This document shows positions 45,698 to 56,864 of a stretch of DNA of 64,000 nt, one piece after another. A model generated the notes under the pieces. The model made no database searches and was not told where the DNA came from. It saw only the letters and a list, made by a program, of their open reading frames with translations. The DNA comes from Triatoma infestans (taxonomy: Eukaryota; Arthropoda; Insecta; Hemiptera; Reduviidae). The stretch is taken from positions 62,001 through 126,000 of the forward strand of contig JAAEAF010001548.1 in the NCBI GenBank assembly GCA_011037195.1, written 5' to 3'. The translations under genes were made by a program, and so were the position numbers. Position 1 is the first letter of the stretch. Each line of letters begins with the position of its first letter.

Positions 45698-46915
45698 TCA
45701 TGTATCATTCTTAGTGCAAAAATGTCCACAGTTGATCGACCTCTGCGAAAACCTGCCTGATAGTCCCTTAAGACTCTTTCTGCATATCGTGTAGGCCGCT
45801 TGCTTAGCTATTAACTTGGCCAAAACTTTATAAACAGCGGGCAACACAGCTATTCCTCTGCAGTTCTCACAATCAGTCCTATCCCCTTTTTTGAAGAGCG
45901 GACATATAATTGCTACAGACCACTTATTAGGCATCGTTTCTGAATCCCAAATGTTTACAATTAGCTGGAATCATTTTTCAACATTTTTTTTTTTTAACAT
46001 CTCGGGACCGAGTTTTAACATTTCGGCCACTACCCCATCATCTCCAGGTGCCCTGTTATTTTTTAAATTTGCAATTATATCTTCTACTTCCTCTTTTGCC
46101 GGGTATTCAACGTAGTCACCATTCATATCTACATCCTCCTCTGAACTTTCTCTGTCTTCTTCTATACCTTCCCTCATATTTAGAAGTTCATCGAAGTACT
46201 CTAACCATCTTTTCCTTATCTCCGCTTCACCACCAATCAGTGTTCCGTCCTTCCCGCTACAAGACTCAATACTTGGCTGGAACCTTTTTTTTCCGTCTTT
46301 ATTGCGGCATAAAACTCCTTAATTCTCTTGCCTTCTCCATCCTCCTCCATTCTTTCCAATCTCGCCTTTTCGAACTCTTTTCTTTTTCCTACAAATTTTA
46401 TTTGCTTCCCTTCGTTTCCTCTTATATTCCTCTGCACTAGCTCTTGTAGTCCGAGATATTCTATGATTATTCAATTTCTGTTTATATGTTGAAATCCTTT
46501 GTTTATACCTTATTCGCACATATTCAACCTGGCTTTATTCCTTTCCTCAATCTTAATTCTGCACTCTTCATCGAACCACTCACTCCTTGGTACTTTCGCT
46601 TTGCTTCCCGCCGTATCTTCCACCTCTTTAATAATAGAATTTTTTATATCACCATTCCTGATTTATGTCCTTTTCTCTGCCATATGCAGGTATCTGCAAG
46701 TTCTTTTCCAATTCCTCCTCAAAATTTTTCCGGCAGTTTTCATCCAATTTCAACTTATCCACATTAAACTTGACCATTTTATGATTATTCAATTTCTGTT
46801 TATATGTTGAAATCCTTTGTTTATACCTTATTCGCACCAAATTATGATCGGAATCACAGTCAGCTCCCCTACAACTTCTTACATCCAATATGTCCGACGC
46901 ATGTCCCAAGTTGTG
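45698..46915 (-). pseudogene. RTE-type LINE, endonuclease end to RT start, broken
   Basis: From high to low coordinates: HASDILDVRSCRGADCDSDH, the end of the APE endonuclease (SDH is catalytic); the linker EWFDEECR, TRASAEEYKRKRREAN, GKRIKEFYAAIKTEKKG; the RT approach VEDIIANLKNNRAPGDDGVV; then PNKWSVAIICPLFKKGDR, CENCRGIAVLPAVYKVL. At least four frameshifts or stops. The endonuclease N-terminus is missing: 46920 joins directly to the 5' segment. Ends near 45698 before YADD. Confidence 0.85.
46462..46519 (-). repeat. 58-bp duplicated segment inside the LINE
   Basis: Identical to about 46781-46838 (TATGATTATTCAATTTCTG ... CTTATTCGCAC). In the coding order the second copy breaks the linker between EWFDEECR and TRASAEEYK, so it is an inserted duplicate of a segment 319 bp away. 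Confidence 0.85.
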
Positions 46916-46919
46916 GCGT

Positions 46920-47255
46920 CTCCTTTGCCACTTCTCTTCTTACCTGAACTTTTCTTCATTTCTGAACTCATCCCCAATCCGCCAATAATTTCGACCCCCA
47001 AACTTCATTATGTCCATATATTTCACACTGTAAACACCAGAAGTTCTTCCCGCTCAACCCAGCTCATAGTCATCTGTGAATTTTGTTCTACACCCACTCC
47101 ACTAATTATGTAACATTCCACTAGGTATCTGCAATTTATCATTACTTACATTATCATTATTAGCATTATCATTACATCATTAGCAGCTCTGCCCTGCAAC
47201 TTTGTTTGCAGATTAATAAGAACCTGTCAAAGATTCTGCTTCGTTAGATACAACT
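46920..47255 (-). mobile_element. RTE-type LINE 5' segment
   Basis: Homologous to 40390-40946 (AACTCATCCCCAATCCGCCA, AGAAGTTCTTCCCGCTCAAC, CTTTGTTTGCAGATTAATAA). Both begin at ATCTAACGAA next to unrelated sequence, so this is probably the element's true 5' end. Confidence 0.65.
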
Positions 47256-47259
47256 CCCA

Positions 47260-49115
47260 AATACGAGGATCGTATTTAAAGTAAAGTCCATTTTGAAATC
47301 GCCGCGCAGAGGAAGTGAGAAGCACGATAATGAATGCGATATAGCCTTACATTATTCATTAGTTCACAAATTCATGTGTGAATAATTTGAAATGAGAATG
47401 ATAATAGGTAGAAGTAAGGTTTAGACAATGGTGTCGATTATTTCGAGAATGGCAAACGAATATTTGTGACAGTTTATTCGGACGCGAAAGAAGAAGATTA
47501 ATATCTTGATCATGGGAAAAACATTAATGACGATGTGAATAGTAAAACCCAGACAAAACCTAGAAATGCCATTCAAACTAGTGAGCAGGCAGCAACAATC
47601 CATAAGAAAACCTATTGACTCGGCGTTGTCAGCAACGTTAGATTATGTGACTCGAATTTATTATTTACACGAGTATATAATATCTAAGTGTTAACTATTG
47701 CTAAAGGATTTTGGGTTATTGGAATTCTGAATTCCACTAGATATAGGAACGATGTGGGATATATGAAGAGTGAAGGTTTTTGGATCTATTGTCATGTAGT
47801 TTGTAGCCTAGAGAAATTTATCCCGTTTAGTGAGTTTCGATTTTGAGTCTATAAATCGTTTATGAAGTTCAAGTTGATGTATAAACCAAGGTAGACATTA
47901 TTGGCTAAAACTGGGAATTGGCTTAATGTAAAAGAACTTGATAAACACAACATGAAGGTAATTTTTTGGCACTAGCTTTCCTTTCTTCCAACTCTTTTAA
48001 TTTTGCATTATGTTCCTTTTTCCTCTTTAGGTATGCATTCTTCATTCTTCTGCTAAACAGCGAGAAGGTAGCGATAAAGTTAGCAAAATTTGCAAAATGA
48101 GTAAATTCCTGTGATATTCTTGCTTCATTCCTAAGCTCAATAAATAATCAAAGTACATTTACGACTAATTTAGATTAACTTATATGAGTAACAAATTTGT
48201 TATAAAAAGGCCCAATTGTTGGAAGCAGCTCTGGAAGTGTTGAGAAACAATTGTTCACCAAAACTTGTTGGATATGTTCCAAATGGTAATGTTGAATCGT
48301 GCAAAAAAAAGTAACCAACATAAGAGAAGAACAAAAAAAGAAAATGATGAGGAATGTTAAAAAAAAAGAAGAAAATTCTTGAAGAAAAGTTGGTAGGTAA
48401 AGAGAGTAAATCAACGAGTGGCACAGCACACATGTTTACTCCCATTTTCCTTCTTTTACTTTTCCACTTTTCCTTTAAACACATGTAGTTCTCGGAATAG
48501 CGACATGTTCTTTACCTATGTGCATGTTTGTAAATGTAAGACGAGCAGAATGAAATGGAAGTTTACAAGTCTTTTATACATAGACATGGATTTCGTGTAC
48601 TACCTTAACACTAAAACACTTATAATACCCTGGCAGAAATATACGGAATTATACATACCAGTTTACTGTATATTTTTTATATATATACCTCACACACTCA
48701 TATATATGTATGTATATGATGTCCAGAACAATCTTTACAATATAACCGAGCATATAGTAAAACAACACACAAAGGATGACAGAATAAGTATGTTATTCCT
48801 TTGTAACAATTTTTGGCCCTACAAACGAAAAGTACATACACAGAGACATGTCAAGAGTTATGTCAGGGTTGTTAGTGTTTAAGTGAAATATGAATGCGCA
48901 AAGAGGATAGAAGTCCACCTCCTCTTTTGTCAAAATGTACGTTGTATATTACATATATATCTCTTCTCTAACCCAGACATATGTACATAGTTAATAAATA
49001 TTTTAGTATGTATTCACTCAACTGCTCACTCCCGTATGCCTAGCTGTGTGTGAGTTGCTATAACATTTTAACGCCATTTCTTACAAATTGGCACATTAAT
49101 CATTTCAGCACATTT
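47260..49115. other. Unassigned AT-rich region
   Basis: No supported gene. A 154-codon plus-strand frame at 48418-48882 is rich in Tyr, Ile and Phe and matches nothing known to me; probably chance. Confidence 0.4.
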
Positions 49116-49119
49116 ATTC

Positions 49120-49720
49120 TTCAAGGCTTTAACAATTTCTTTTAAATACCCTTGTTTTTACTTTTATTTTGTTATTTTCTCTTACTCCTAATAAGAGGTA
49201 GTATTGTAATTGAGTTTTCACCGAAACTACAAGTTTTGGAGTCTCCGGAATACGTGAAAAAATGTTTTTAGCGAATGGTCTATATGCACGTTGATGGAAT
49301 ATCTCAAAACGAAAAGTCTCAGGAAGCTCAAACTTAGTATTCCGTTTAGGTACTACCAACCTCATTAGACTCGAAGATTTCGGGCAAAATCCATGAACCG
49401 CAAGTGCAACTTTACTAAATAATGTTGACAGTTTTTCGTGATTTTTTCAAAAACAGCTCTAGCGATTTTCTTTAAACTTAGTATTGTATGGACACACATA
49501 ATTACCTATCATTTTTATTTGAAATATTTTCTAAGGAAAACTGGGGTTCTGGGATAACAGAAGTGATATGCCTTCCTCTAGAGTATTTCAGTATAATATA
49601 TAGTTTTAGATTCTTCCAACAGATCCCTGGATTAAAGATTCTTCCAACAGATCTCTTGACAAAACGAATGTTTATCTAAGGTAAGGAGGACAACTGCGTT
49701 TGTCGCAGCGATATTCCAGG
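49120..49720 (-). repeat. R-family copy
   Basis: Minus orientation: CTTACTCCTAATAAGAGG, GTATTGTAATTGAGTTTTCA, GATGGAATATCTCAAAACG, ATTCCGTTTAGGTACTACC, GATTTCGGGCAAAATCCATG. Lacks the CA run and gives an empty-site reference for locus 1. Confidence 0.7.
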
Positions 49721-50209
49721 AATCTCTTTATAATGTCTATTTTCGACCGAGTAGGTTGGAAATTTGACCAGAAAGATGAAACATGTTTCATCCACTAGAG
49801 GGCTGTGCACGCTGTACTCAGACTTATCCCTAAGATTTGGCCGTGTATTTGGTGCCGAATTTTCGGAAGTTCACATTGGGCCCTCCTATGGTCTAAGGGA
49901 ATCGTCTTCCCTAATAGGTACCGAGCTCCAGTATAGAATAAAATAGAATCTTGTATCAAGTTTAAAGATTCCTAACTGCTATTACTTTTGGTTTTTCAAT
50001 AAATTTAAATATGCCATTATGATTTATTCTCAAAATAAGTTCCAAAACTTAATTTGAGTGTTGTGATGTAAAACTAAATTTTTATATTTGCCTTATACAT
50101 TAATATCCAGATTATTATATCCAATCAGTCCGTGAGTGTGATATCGACGAAAAGAATCTTGGAAATACGCATATTATCTCGGATATTGTCAAGGCAACCA
50201 CGTTTTCAT
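49721..50209. other. Unassigned region
   Basis: Nothing recognisable. Confidence 0.4.
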
Positions 50210-50334
50210 AGATTTCTTTTTTCTTTTTTTTTTTGTTTATTTAGAAATTTACAATCTGTATTACATATATAAAGTGAGTAAATAGGATGTTGAATGATGA
50301 AACTGTAGGCTGTGAGAAGGTAGGAGGAGAGAAA

Positions 50335-50664
50335 CTACCCAGCGGTAGCACTCTCTACGGGATACCAGTAGCACTGATCAGTCCCGAAGGAAATCCGGGG
50401 CCACTGACGATTCAAACGGCGAGGTGGATTGTCAGGGATGGTAGTGGAGGCTAGAGATTGTACAAAAGGATTAGAGTAAAAGGAGAGAGTAGTATGCAGT
50501 TTATGATATTTTGTCTTGGCAAGTTGTTGTACGAAAGGGACGTTGAGGTCATTATGGAGCGTAAGGTTTGAGACGTAGAAAGGAGCATCAACTATCTGTC
50601 GAAGTAGCTTAGATTGGAATGTCTGAAAGGTACGTAAGTTTGTAGGTTTAGCTGAACCCCACAA
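50335..50664 (-). pseudogene. Jockey-type ORF2 C-terminal region
   Basis: MWGSAKPTNLRTFQTFQSKL, LRQIVDAPFYVSNLTLHNDL: the region after the RT thumb (xGxAxxxNxxxxQxxQNKxLR) typical of jockey ORF2. Continues the element above in another frame. Confidence 0.85.
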
Positions 50665-50999
50665 TTCAAGTCCGTAAGTCCAAATTGGTTTGATTTCAGA
50701 AATATATATCAGTCTTTTGAGTTCTGTAGGTAATTTGGATCGTCTTCCGATAAGTCTGTAAAGAAGTTTGGCCCTTTTAGTCAGTGTTTGTCTTTTAAGT
50801 CTTGTGTGCGGGTTCCAGTGAGTCTTTTGTCAATGAATAGCCCAAGGGAGCGCACCAGATCTGTTACAGGGAGAGGATTGTGATTGAAGAAGAATGGAGG
50901 ACAGGAGCCCCGCAGGAGAGTAAATGTGGCATGTTGGCATTTTTGTGGGTTCATTTTAATTCGCCACTTTTTTGCCCATGATTCTATTGTATTTAAATG

Positions 51000-52406
51000 T
51001 GTTTGTAAATTGTGTGAAGCTGATGTGATGTCTGCACTTGTTGCGAGTATGCTGTGTCATCTGCATATGTACAAAGTAGTGTGGATGGATTTGTAGGTAT
51101 GTCTGATGTGTACACTGTGTAAAGGATGGGACCAAGTATACTCCCCTGCGGCACCCCTGCCCCCACTGATTAAAAGGAAGAGAGTGCTGCCACGGCTGAC
51201 CTGAAAGAACCTTTCTGATAGATAGGAACGCAGGATGAGAAAATAGGTAGAGGGAAGACATTTTTTCAGTTTGAACAATAAACCAGGATGCCACACGCGA
51301 TCAAAAGCCTGGGTAACATCTAAAAATGCCCCCGTGCAATACTGTTTTCTCTCCAGGACTGAAGCGATCTCGTCTACTACCCTGTGCAACTGTTGAATTG
51401 TGCTATGTTTCCTTCTGAAGCCAAACTGATGGTTAGGCACAACACCAAGCTCCGCAAATATGGGGCTGATGCGCTTTAGAAGTAGTTTCTCAAGAACTTT
51501 CCCTAATGTCGGAAGTAAGCTGATAGATCTGTAGGAGGAAGGAAGATGTGCGGGTTTCCCAGGTTTCGGGATCATCCGTACCACGGAGTACTTCCACAAT
51601 ATTGGAAAGTATGTAGTACGAAGGACAGAGTTGTATATATAGGTTAGGTAGATAAGAGCTTTTCTAGGAAGATGATGAAGGATTGCAGAAGTTATGAGGT
51701 CATAGCCGGGAGATTTTCTAGAAGGTAGAGATTTGATGGCATACTTAATGTCTGAGGGAGTAAATGCTTTAGGCGGTAGTGAGAGAGGAAGAGGTACATC
51801 TAGTTCGGTTTGTACTTCTGACGTGTGTAAATCATCTGTCATATCTGGGTGAGGTGTAAAGACGTTGGTCAAGTGTTGAGCAAAAAGAGTGGCTGTGTCC
51901 TCGTCTGATCTCGCCCACGTACCGTCATCTCGTCTAAGAGGTAAAGAAATGTATTTATGTGCTAGCAGTCGGCGTGTAGCTGTCCATAGAGATTTTCGAT
52001 CTGTGGTTAGTTTTAAGATATAGTCATCATATTTCTGAGTTCTCAGTGTTTGTAAACTCCGTTTCAATTGTCTTGTAAGTCTGGTATAAGTTGTTTTGTC
52101 ATTAGGATAATGTGTCCGTTGCCAGGTCGCTCGAGCTCTCCTTTTTTCCCTGATCAGTAGTCGTATTTGAACAGGTAGGTTGTACTGTCTGGTGTACGTC
52201 TTTCGGTTTATGTGAGTAGTCGATTCCCAGATAGAAGTCTGAATTGATTTAGTCAAAGTATGTACTGCTTCGTCTACTTCGTCGGCTGTTTTTAAGGAAA
52301 GGGACAAGTTGAGTTTACTTTCTAGTATAGTCTGAAAAAGGTCCCAATCAATTGGTCCAGTAATTAGGGTCGGTCGGGTGGGAAGTACCTTAGTTGTGGC
52401 AGTAAG
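51000..52406 (-). pseudogene. Jockey-type RT with frameshift in the palm
   Basis: Frame open from 52445 (the first 13 residues are flanking DNA) to 51057, reading IRLLIREKRRARATWQRTHY, IKSLPSRKSPGYDLITSAIL, PILWKYSVVRMIPKPGKP, YRSISLLPTLGKVLEKLL, NHQFGFRRKHSTIQQLHRV and GAFLDVTQAFDRVWHPGL. A shift near 51180 moves to AGVPQGSILGPILYTVYT and catalytic CTYADDTAY. The endonuclease is missing by 5' truncation. Confidence 0.9.
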
Positions 52407-52419
52407 AGATTTCTTTTTT

Positions 52420-53285
52420 AAAAACAAAAGAAAGAAAATGTACAATTCCGATCACAACAAATAGTTAGTTTCATTTTTTGTTTTTGTTTTATATAAACCT
52501 TACATAACAAATAATACCACATTTGTAATTGCTTTTCATATTACGCCAAAAAAGAAACACCATTTCGAAAGTAAACGATTATGTGATGGAGTGAAATAAG
52601 TTTACATTTTATTTTTTAAGTAACATTCTAATTAAAAACTATTGTAAAACAAACCCAGATAGAGAAAAATTCTGAATTAAAGTGAATTGTTAAAATAAGA
52701 AGTAAAATAATAAACTTGAAGATAAATTTAAAATTTAAACAGAATAGAATTGGTGCAGTACAACAGGTGGCTGGCTAGACGGGACTCAACAAAGATAGGG
52801 ATTTTATTGCTTTCCGCACACACAACCACACTTCCTCAGCCGTAACTTTAAATAAGACATAACATTAAAGGATTGTTCTATTGCGGATTAGTGACAGTGA
52901 AACTTTTCAGTTGATTTAGGTTTTATTTTTGTCTGGAGAGGTTTCGACCTAACGAGTTCATTATCAGTTTACAAAATTATTGAAATGATTGCTTACCGTG
53001 TATTGGTAGGTTGCTTTTACATTAATTCTTTACGGATTTGATATGACATTGTGGTTAAACAAATGAGAAGTTTCACTATCATTAATACTCAATAGAATAA
53101 TTTATTCAACTGAATAATTCAACATTCACTTTTCAAAATTGAACATAAGAATCAACATAATAACAGTAAAGTTTTTCCATGAATATTATTCACAAACAAC
53201 ATGCATTTAAAGCCATATATTGAATGATAAATAAATAAACAACACTAAAAAAAAAATTGTTTTTTTCCATTTAAAAGTATTAGTT
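52420..53285. other. Unassigned region with a weak PLE-like motif
   Basis: 52941-52967, minus strand, CTGATAATGAAC ... GGTCGAAACCTC resembles the PLE core but G8 is A and stem II hardly pairs. Otherwise AT-rich without genes. Confidence 0.35.
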
Positions 53286-53289
53286 TGTT

Positions 53290-53500
53290 CATGGCTTTTG
53301 TACGTACACCAACAATTTATTTTTGCATTGGGAGTCGGAAAAAATCAATATGTTAACGCACGTAATTACTATTGGCTTCTACTATTTGAAATTTTCATTT
53401 CTGCAGAACTACCTAAAATAATTTTTTTTTCGGAAAAAATATCAAATAGAAATGATAGTTTTGTATCAGAGAAGTCAGCATTCCAAGATTTTAAAAAAAA
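53290..53500 (+). repeat. Possible R-family fragment, diverged
   Basis: AACTACCTAAAATAATTTTT, then CGGAAAAAATATCAAATAGA and AATGATAGTTTTG resemble a module centre. Weak. Confidence 0.4.
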
Positions 53501-53539
53501 ACCTTATTTCGTTATAGTTTGTAGTAGTATTGTAATGTG

Positions 53540-53965
53540 GTCCGATGTTATGTGTTTGGCATGAGCAGTGTAATGTAATTTAAAAAGTATGACAAGGACT
53601 AGAATGTAACCACGCTCAAAGAGAACTGATTTACTGACTAGATCGATATTTATACACACATACGAGCAAAACTAAATATTAAAGTAAGATTGATAAATGG
53701 ACAGAGTCAGAACATTTTTTGAAAATAACGATGTATCGCGTTGTAGACTTCTTGAGGCAATGTATCTGTATGACTGTATGTCCTTTCACTTTTGGTCTCT
53801 TATATACATACTAGCTTCGCCTCATGCCATCGGTTTCTTTACAATAGAATTGGACTAATTCTTTGTGTTTCACTAACGGTCCACGTCCCTTTTACCAATC
53901 AATTGTCCCATTTTTCCTCTATACTGATATTTTAAAATATATTTAAAATTTCTTCTTGCACCCAT
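53540..53965 (+). repeat. LTR-like dispersed repeat, copy 1
   Basis: Aligns with 57960-58440: TATCGCGTTGTAGACTTCTT, GAGGCAATGTATC, GGTCTCTTATATAC, CTCATGCCATCGG and AATTGTCCCATTTTTCCTCT. Starts TTGTAATG. Diverged. Confidence 0.65.
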
Positions 53966-53969
53966 TTCA

Positions 53970-54247
53970 CTATTCTGTGAAGTCGCACTTCTTGCTTCTT
54001 ATTATTTTAATATAATACAGGTGGCAGAACATACAGCCTACTGAAGTAGCTTCTTAAAGGAAACTATAGCGCTACTGTTTCCAAGAATCTCCCCCATTTT
54101 TGGGGGAAATTCACGATTATCACATTTTTTGTATTTTTTATTCTTATATCTCATGTACACGTTATTCCTTCGGGAGCAGGAGGAATTATTAAAAAAAATA
54201 AAAATATTTAACTTAAGTATCAGAATACCAAGTATTCATAGCTAAAA
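53970..54247. other. Unassigned AT-rich region
   Basis: Nothing recognisable. Confidence 0.35.
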
Positions 54248-54289
54248 TTGAAATTTTTATTGAAACTAGTTCACTCAATTTGGATACTT

Positions 54290-54711
54290 AGTGTTGCGTC
54301 GTCTTGCCAGGTTGTGTCTGTATTGGTAACTTCCGCGCGCGCCCGCGTAGTCCGGCCAGACATCCTGTTTCTCCCCTTTTTAATTCTCTCCCGCCAATTC
54401 TCTGGCGCGTTTGCGCCTTCTCTCGCGTCTCCGGATGTTGGTTCCCCTCCACAGCCAACCCCTTTTTCCTGGTTATTCATCCCTTTTCTTCACTTGTGGT
54501 TTGGCTCGCTTCACGTGCGTATATGTGTATTTGTTATCATTTACTGTTTCATCATCAAATTTCACCGACTCCACGGGTGTGTTGCGTTTACAACACCGGT
54601 CTTTCATCTCTGCCTCAACCAGCTTCCGAGAGGTCTTATTCGCATCAACGAACGCACGCTTCCGTACCGCTTCATTCACCAATTACCTTTCCCGCAACTT
54701 CCTTTCATACA
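54290..54711. other. G+C- and CpG-rich island of unknown nature
   Basis: Contains CGCGCGCGCCCGCG at about 54333-54346 and many CpGs, against an AT-rich background. Overlapping open frames exist on both strands (a 160-codon plus frame at 54248-54730 and a 69-codon minus frame at 54473-54682 rich in Lys and Arg) but none matches a family I know. Could be a 5' region of a retroelement or a host promoter/exon. Confidence 0.45.
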
Positions 54712-54845
54712 TCAGAGACATTTTCCGTGATAGCCTGCTTCATTTGTGATCATCGACCGGTTTCGGGCGTTCGCCCATCTTCAGGATGCGTTTTTCAGAC
54801 AGTGTGACAATACAGACTTGCACAGAGCAAGCTCAGTTTACACAC
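54712..54845 (-). mobile_element. 134-bp hammerhead-like unit with perfect 12-bp TSD (locus 5)
   Basis: TCCTTTCATACA occurs at 54700-54711 and 54846-54857. The insert is one short-end copy of the repeat (TCAGAGACATTTTCCGTGAT ... GCACAGAGCAAGCTCAGTTT). No inverted partner. Very small for a mobile unit; size, motif and TSD are reminiscent of animal retrozymes. Confidence 0.75.
54751..54789 (-). ncRNA. Hammerhead-like motif, best copy
   Basis: Minus strand: CATC, CTGAAGA (54778-54784), T, perfect GGGCG-AA-CGCCC stem II, GAAA (54761-54764), CCG, GTC (54755-54757), GATG. Stem I CATC/GATG pairs fully. All core bases fit C-U-G-A-N-G-A and GAAA; ACCGGT is self-complementary. One extra U lies between A9 and stem II. 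The candidate cleavage site is after the GTC. Confidence 0.65.
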
Positions 54846-54859
54846 TCCTTTCATACACA

Positions 54860-56585
54860 CCTATACACGAACATATTTACACATATACACAGCCTCCTTT
54901 ATACCCTTTTTCGCTTCCTAGCGTTTTTCACAGCTTCTCCGGCTCAACATATGCTTCTCATTCAACATAACCGCAGCTTCAAGGAAAGCCAATGAAAGCT
55001 TTATTACCTTTGTTAACTTTCATTAAGCCCTCTAACGCTTCCGAGTTCACGCCTATGCGTGTACACTTAGAAATACAAAGAAGGCCATCCTATACCATAG
55101 GTAACAGATATATAGAAGTAAATCAAATAATTGAATTATAATTTCTAACATTTCCCTCTACTTACTTTTGCTCTTTCTCGTATCAGTCAACATTATTCAA
55201 TAGTTGCTGCTTTTGAAAACGATGTTAACAGATTTCCTGGGTAATAGAAACCCAAAGAAAATAAATTAAAATATATATTTTTGAGACATTTTATTCTGAA
55301 TCAATTAGACGGGACTCTAAGCAGTGTCCATGTGCTTGTAAAGCGCTCTCTATTAGGTATGTTCATAGGTGTTTCCTATAGGTTTATCAATATATTCCCC
55401 AGAACATTTTTCTTTTTATTTTGATTTTTTCTTTTAAATGAAATACTCTTCAGGTTATTCGGATTCGAAAAGGTTAAGAGCCTTTATGAATATATGGATC
55501 CTTTACCATTTCCTTATTGACGATTGCATATTCTTCTCCCTGACATAGATAGTGGCTCATACATGATGTGAAATAATGTGCAACATTTAGCAGTTATGTT
55601 TCACGCAAAATAATTATATAAAATCATTTCATTATATTACATGTCTGTCATAACAACATTTATTTCACTTAACGTAAATTAGTTCCAAAAAGTTACCCAT
55701 TATTCCAAAAGTGAACATATGTTATTCAATACAATATTTTAAAAATAGGGTCCTCCACGTGATCTGATATGTACTTTTGTTGAACTCATTGTACCGTAAA
55801 AAGAACTTTCTGGTTGTCACGGTTAATTTTAATTAAATACAGACATAAATAACATTTTGTTCTATTTGAACCAAATTAATACTGCAAATGGAACACGTTC
55901 TTTCTATTAAATTTATGAAGTTATATTGTCCATCTCTTTTTCCTATTATCTTATAGTCAACGATAATGGAAAAGTAGCTTAATTCTTGTTCGATTTATTT
56001 CTTATTTACCAAAAGTTTTTCGGACTTTTCCGCTTTCTCACATCTAGGTATTGATTTTTATTGGGCTTAATATGTTTATGGACGTAATATTGTAAGATTT
56101 GAGAGAAATTTGTTGATATAAATAATTTAGAATCACCAACGAAAATTATAAATGAGATTTAATAACGCTACCTATCTTCTCACACCATTCCAGATAACCC
56201 TTCCAGGCGCTTTGGCCGCGCAATTTCCTTTTTCTAAGCGATGAGAGTAGCTCAGATTACAGGAAGTGCTACCGCTGAGTAGCATCTCGCTTCGGAGTGC
56301 GTGCATTTTATGCAAGGTGCAAGTGCCATCGTGATACTTATAGCGTCGGAAACTCTGGTGTAACAATAAAAAATAAAAAAAATAAGTTTTGAATAAAATC
56401 TTAATTATAAAATATTTCTTAATTTGCAGGTAGCTTTCTTTAGAAAGTGGAACGGAATCTATTTTTATAAATCTATCTACATAAATCTTGATTACATTTT
56501 ATTATATTTTTAGTTGTTCCTGTCCGAGATTGTTCTCACGTGTCCCCTGGATATCCAAATAAACGAAAACATCAATCTCCAGCGC
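54860..56585. other. Unassigned AT-rich region
   Basis: No supported gene. 56190-56300 is somewhat richer in G+C without a recognisable product. Confidence 0.4.
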
Positions 56586-56589
56586 TCCC

Positions 56590-56860
56590 TAAACCTAATC
56601 CTATGGCGCAACAGCCCATGAAGACCAAGGCTTGCCAGACGGCGGTTTGTATCGGGGGACATGTGGTAAGCACGCGTAGTTTTCACGCCGTTTAGTCCCG
56701 GCCTTCGCTACCCACTTTTCATCACGATGTTGGGTCAACACCGACTTTGCTTTCACGGGAATCGAACCCTGAATTCTCGCACGAAAGGCGAGGGCGCTAG
56801 CCGCTAGACCAACGCGTGAGGGCCGCCAGCGCACCCTAGTTCTTTTATACTGGGCCATGC
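56590..56860 (-). mobile_element. tRNA-Glu-derived SINE (SINE-2)
   Basis: Minus strand: A box TGGTCTAGCGGCTAGCG, anticodon arm CTCGC-CTTTCGT-GCGAG with a TTC anticodon, B box GGGTTCGATTCCC: a recognisable tRNA-Glu-like head, then a body and the end CTTGGTCTTCATGGGCTGTT. The acceptor stem does not close, so it is not a tRNA gene. The 3' end resembles the RTE-type LINE end near 40960. Confidence 0.85.
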
Positions 56861-56864
56861 GACG

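Larger units (their letters stand above)
50223..52406 (-). mobile_element. Jockey-type LINE, 5'-truncated, poly(A), 13-bp TSD
   Basis: AGATTTCTTTTTT flanks at 50210-50222 and 52407-52419. Minus strand: 5' truncation at 52406, RT frame 51220-52400, C-terminal frame 50335-50664, poly(A) tail (poly-T about 50223-50234). One TSD is pyrimidine-rich like the tail, but the matching distant copy supports it. Confidence 0.85.

Noticed and set aside
45532..45729. Minus-strand frame with a long poly-Ile run
   Set aside because: It is the AAT microsatellite read in frame; not a gene.
48418..48882. 154-codon plus-strand frame
   Set aside because: AT-driven composition, no motif, no conserved neighbour; likely chance.
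50956..51294. 112-codon minus-strand frame overlapping the RT
   Set aside because: Out-of-frame shadow of the jockey-type RT around its frameshift.
52941..52967. PLE-like CTGATAA ... GAAAC motif
   Set aside because: G8 replaced and stem II hardly pairs; kept only as a remark.
56765..56830. Possible tRNA-Glu gene
   Set aside because: The anticodon arm is good, but the acceptor stem does not close and it heads a SINE.
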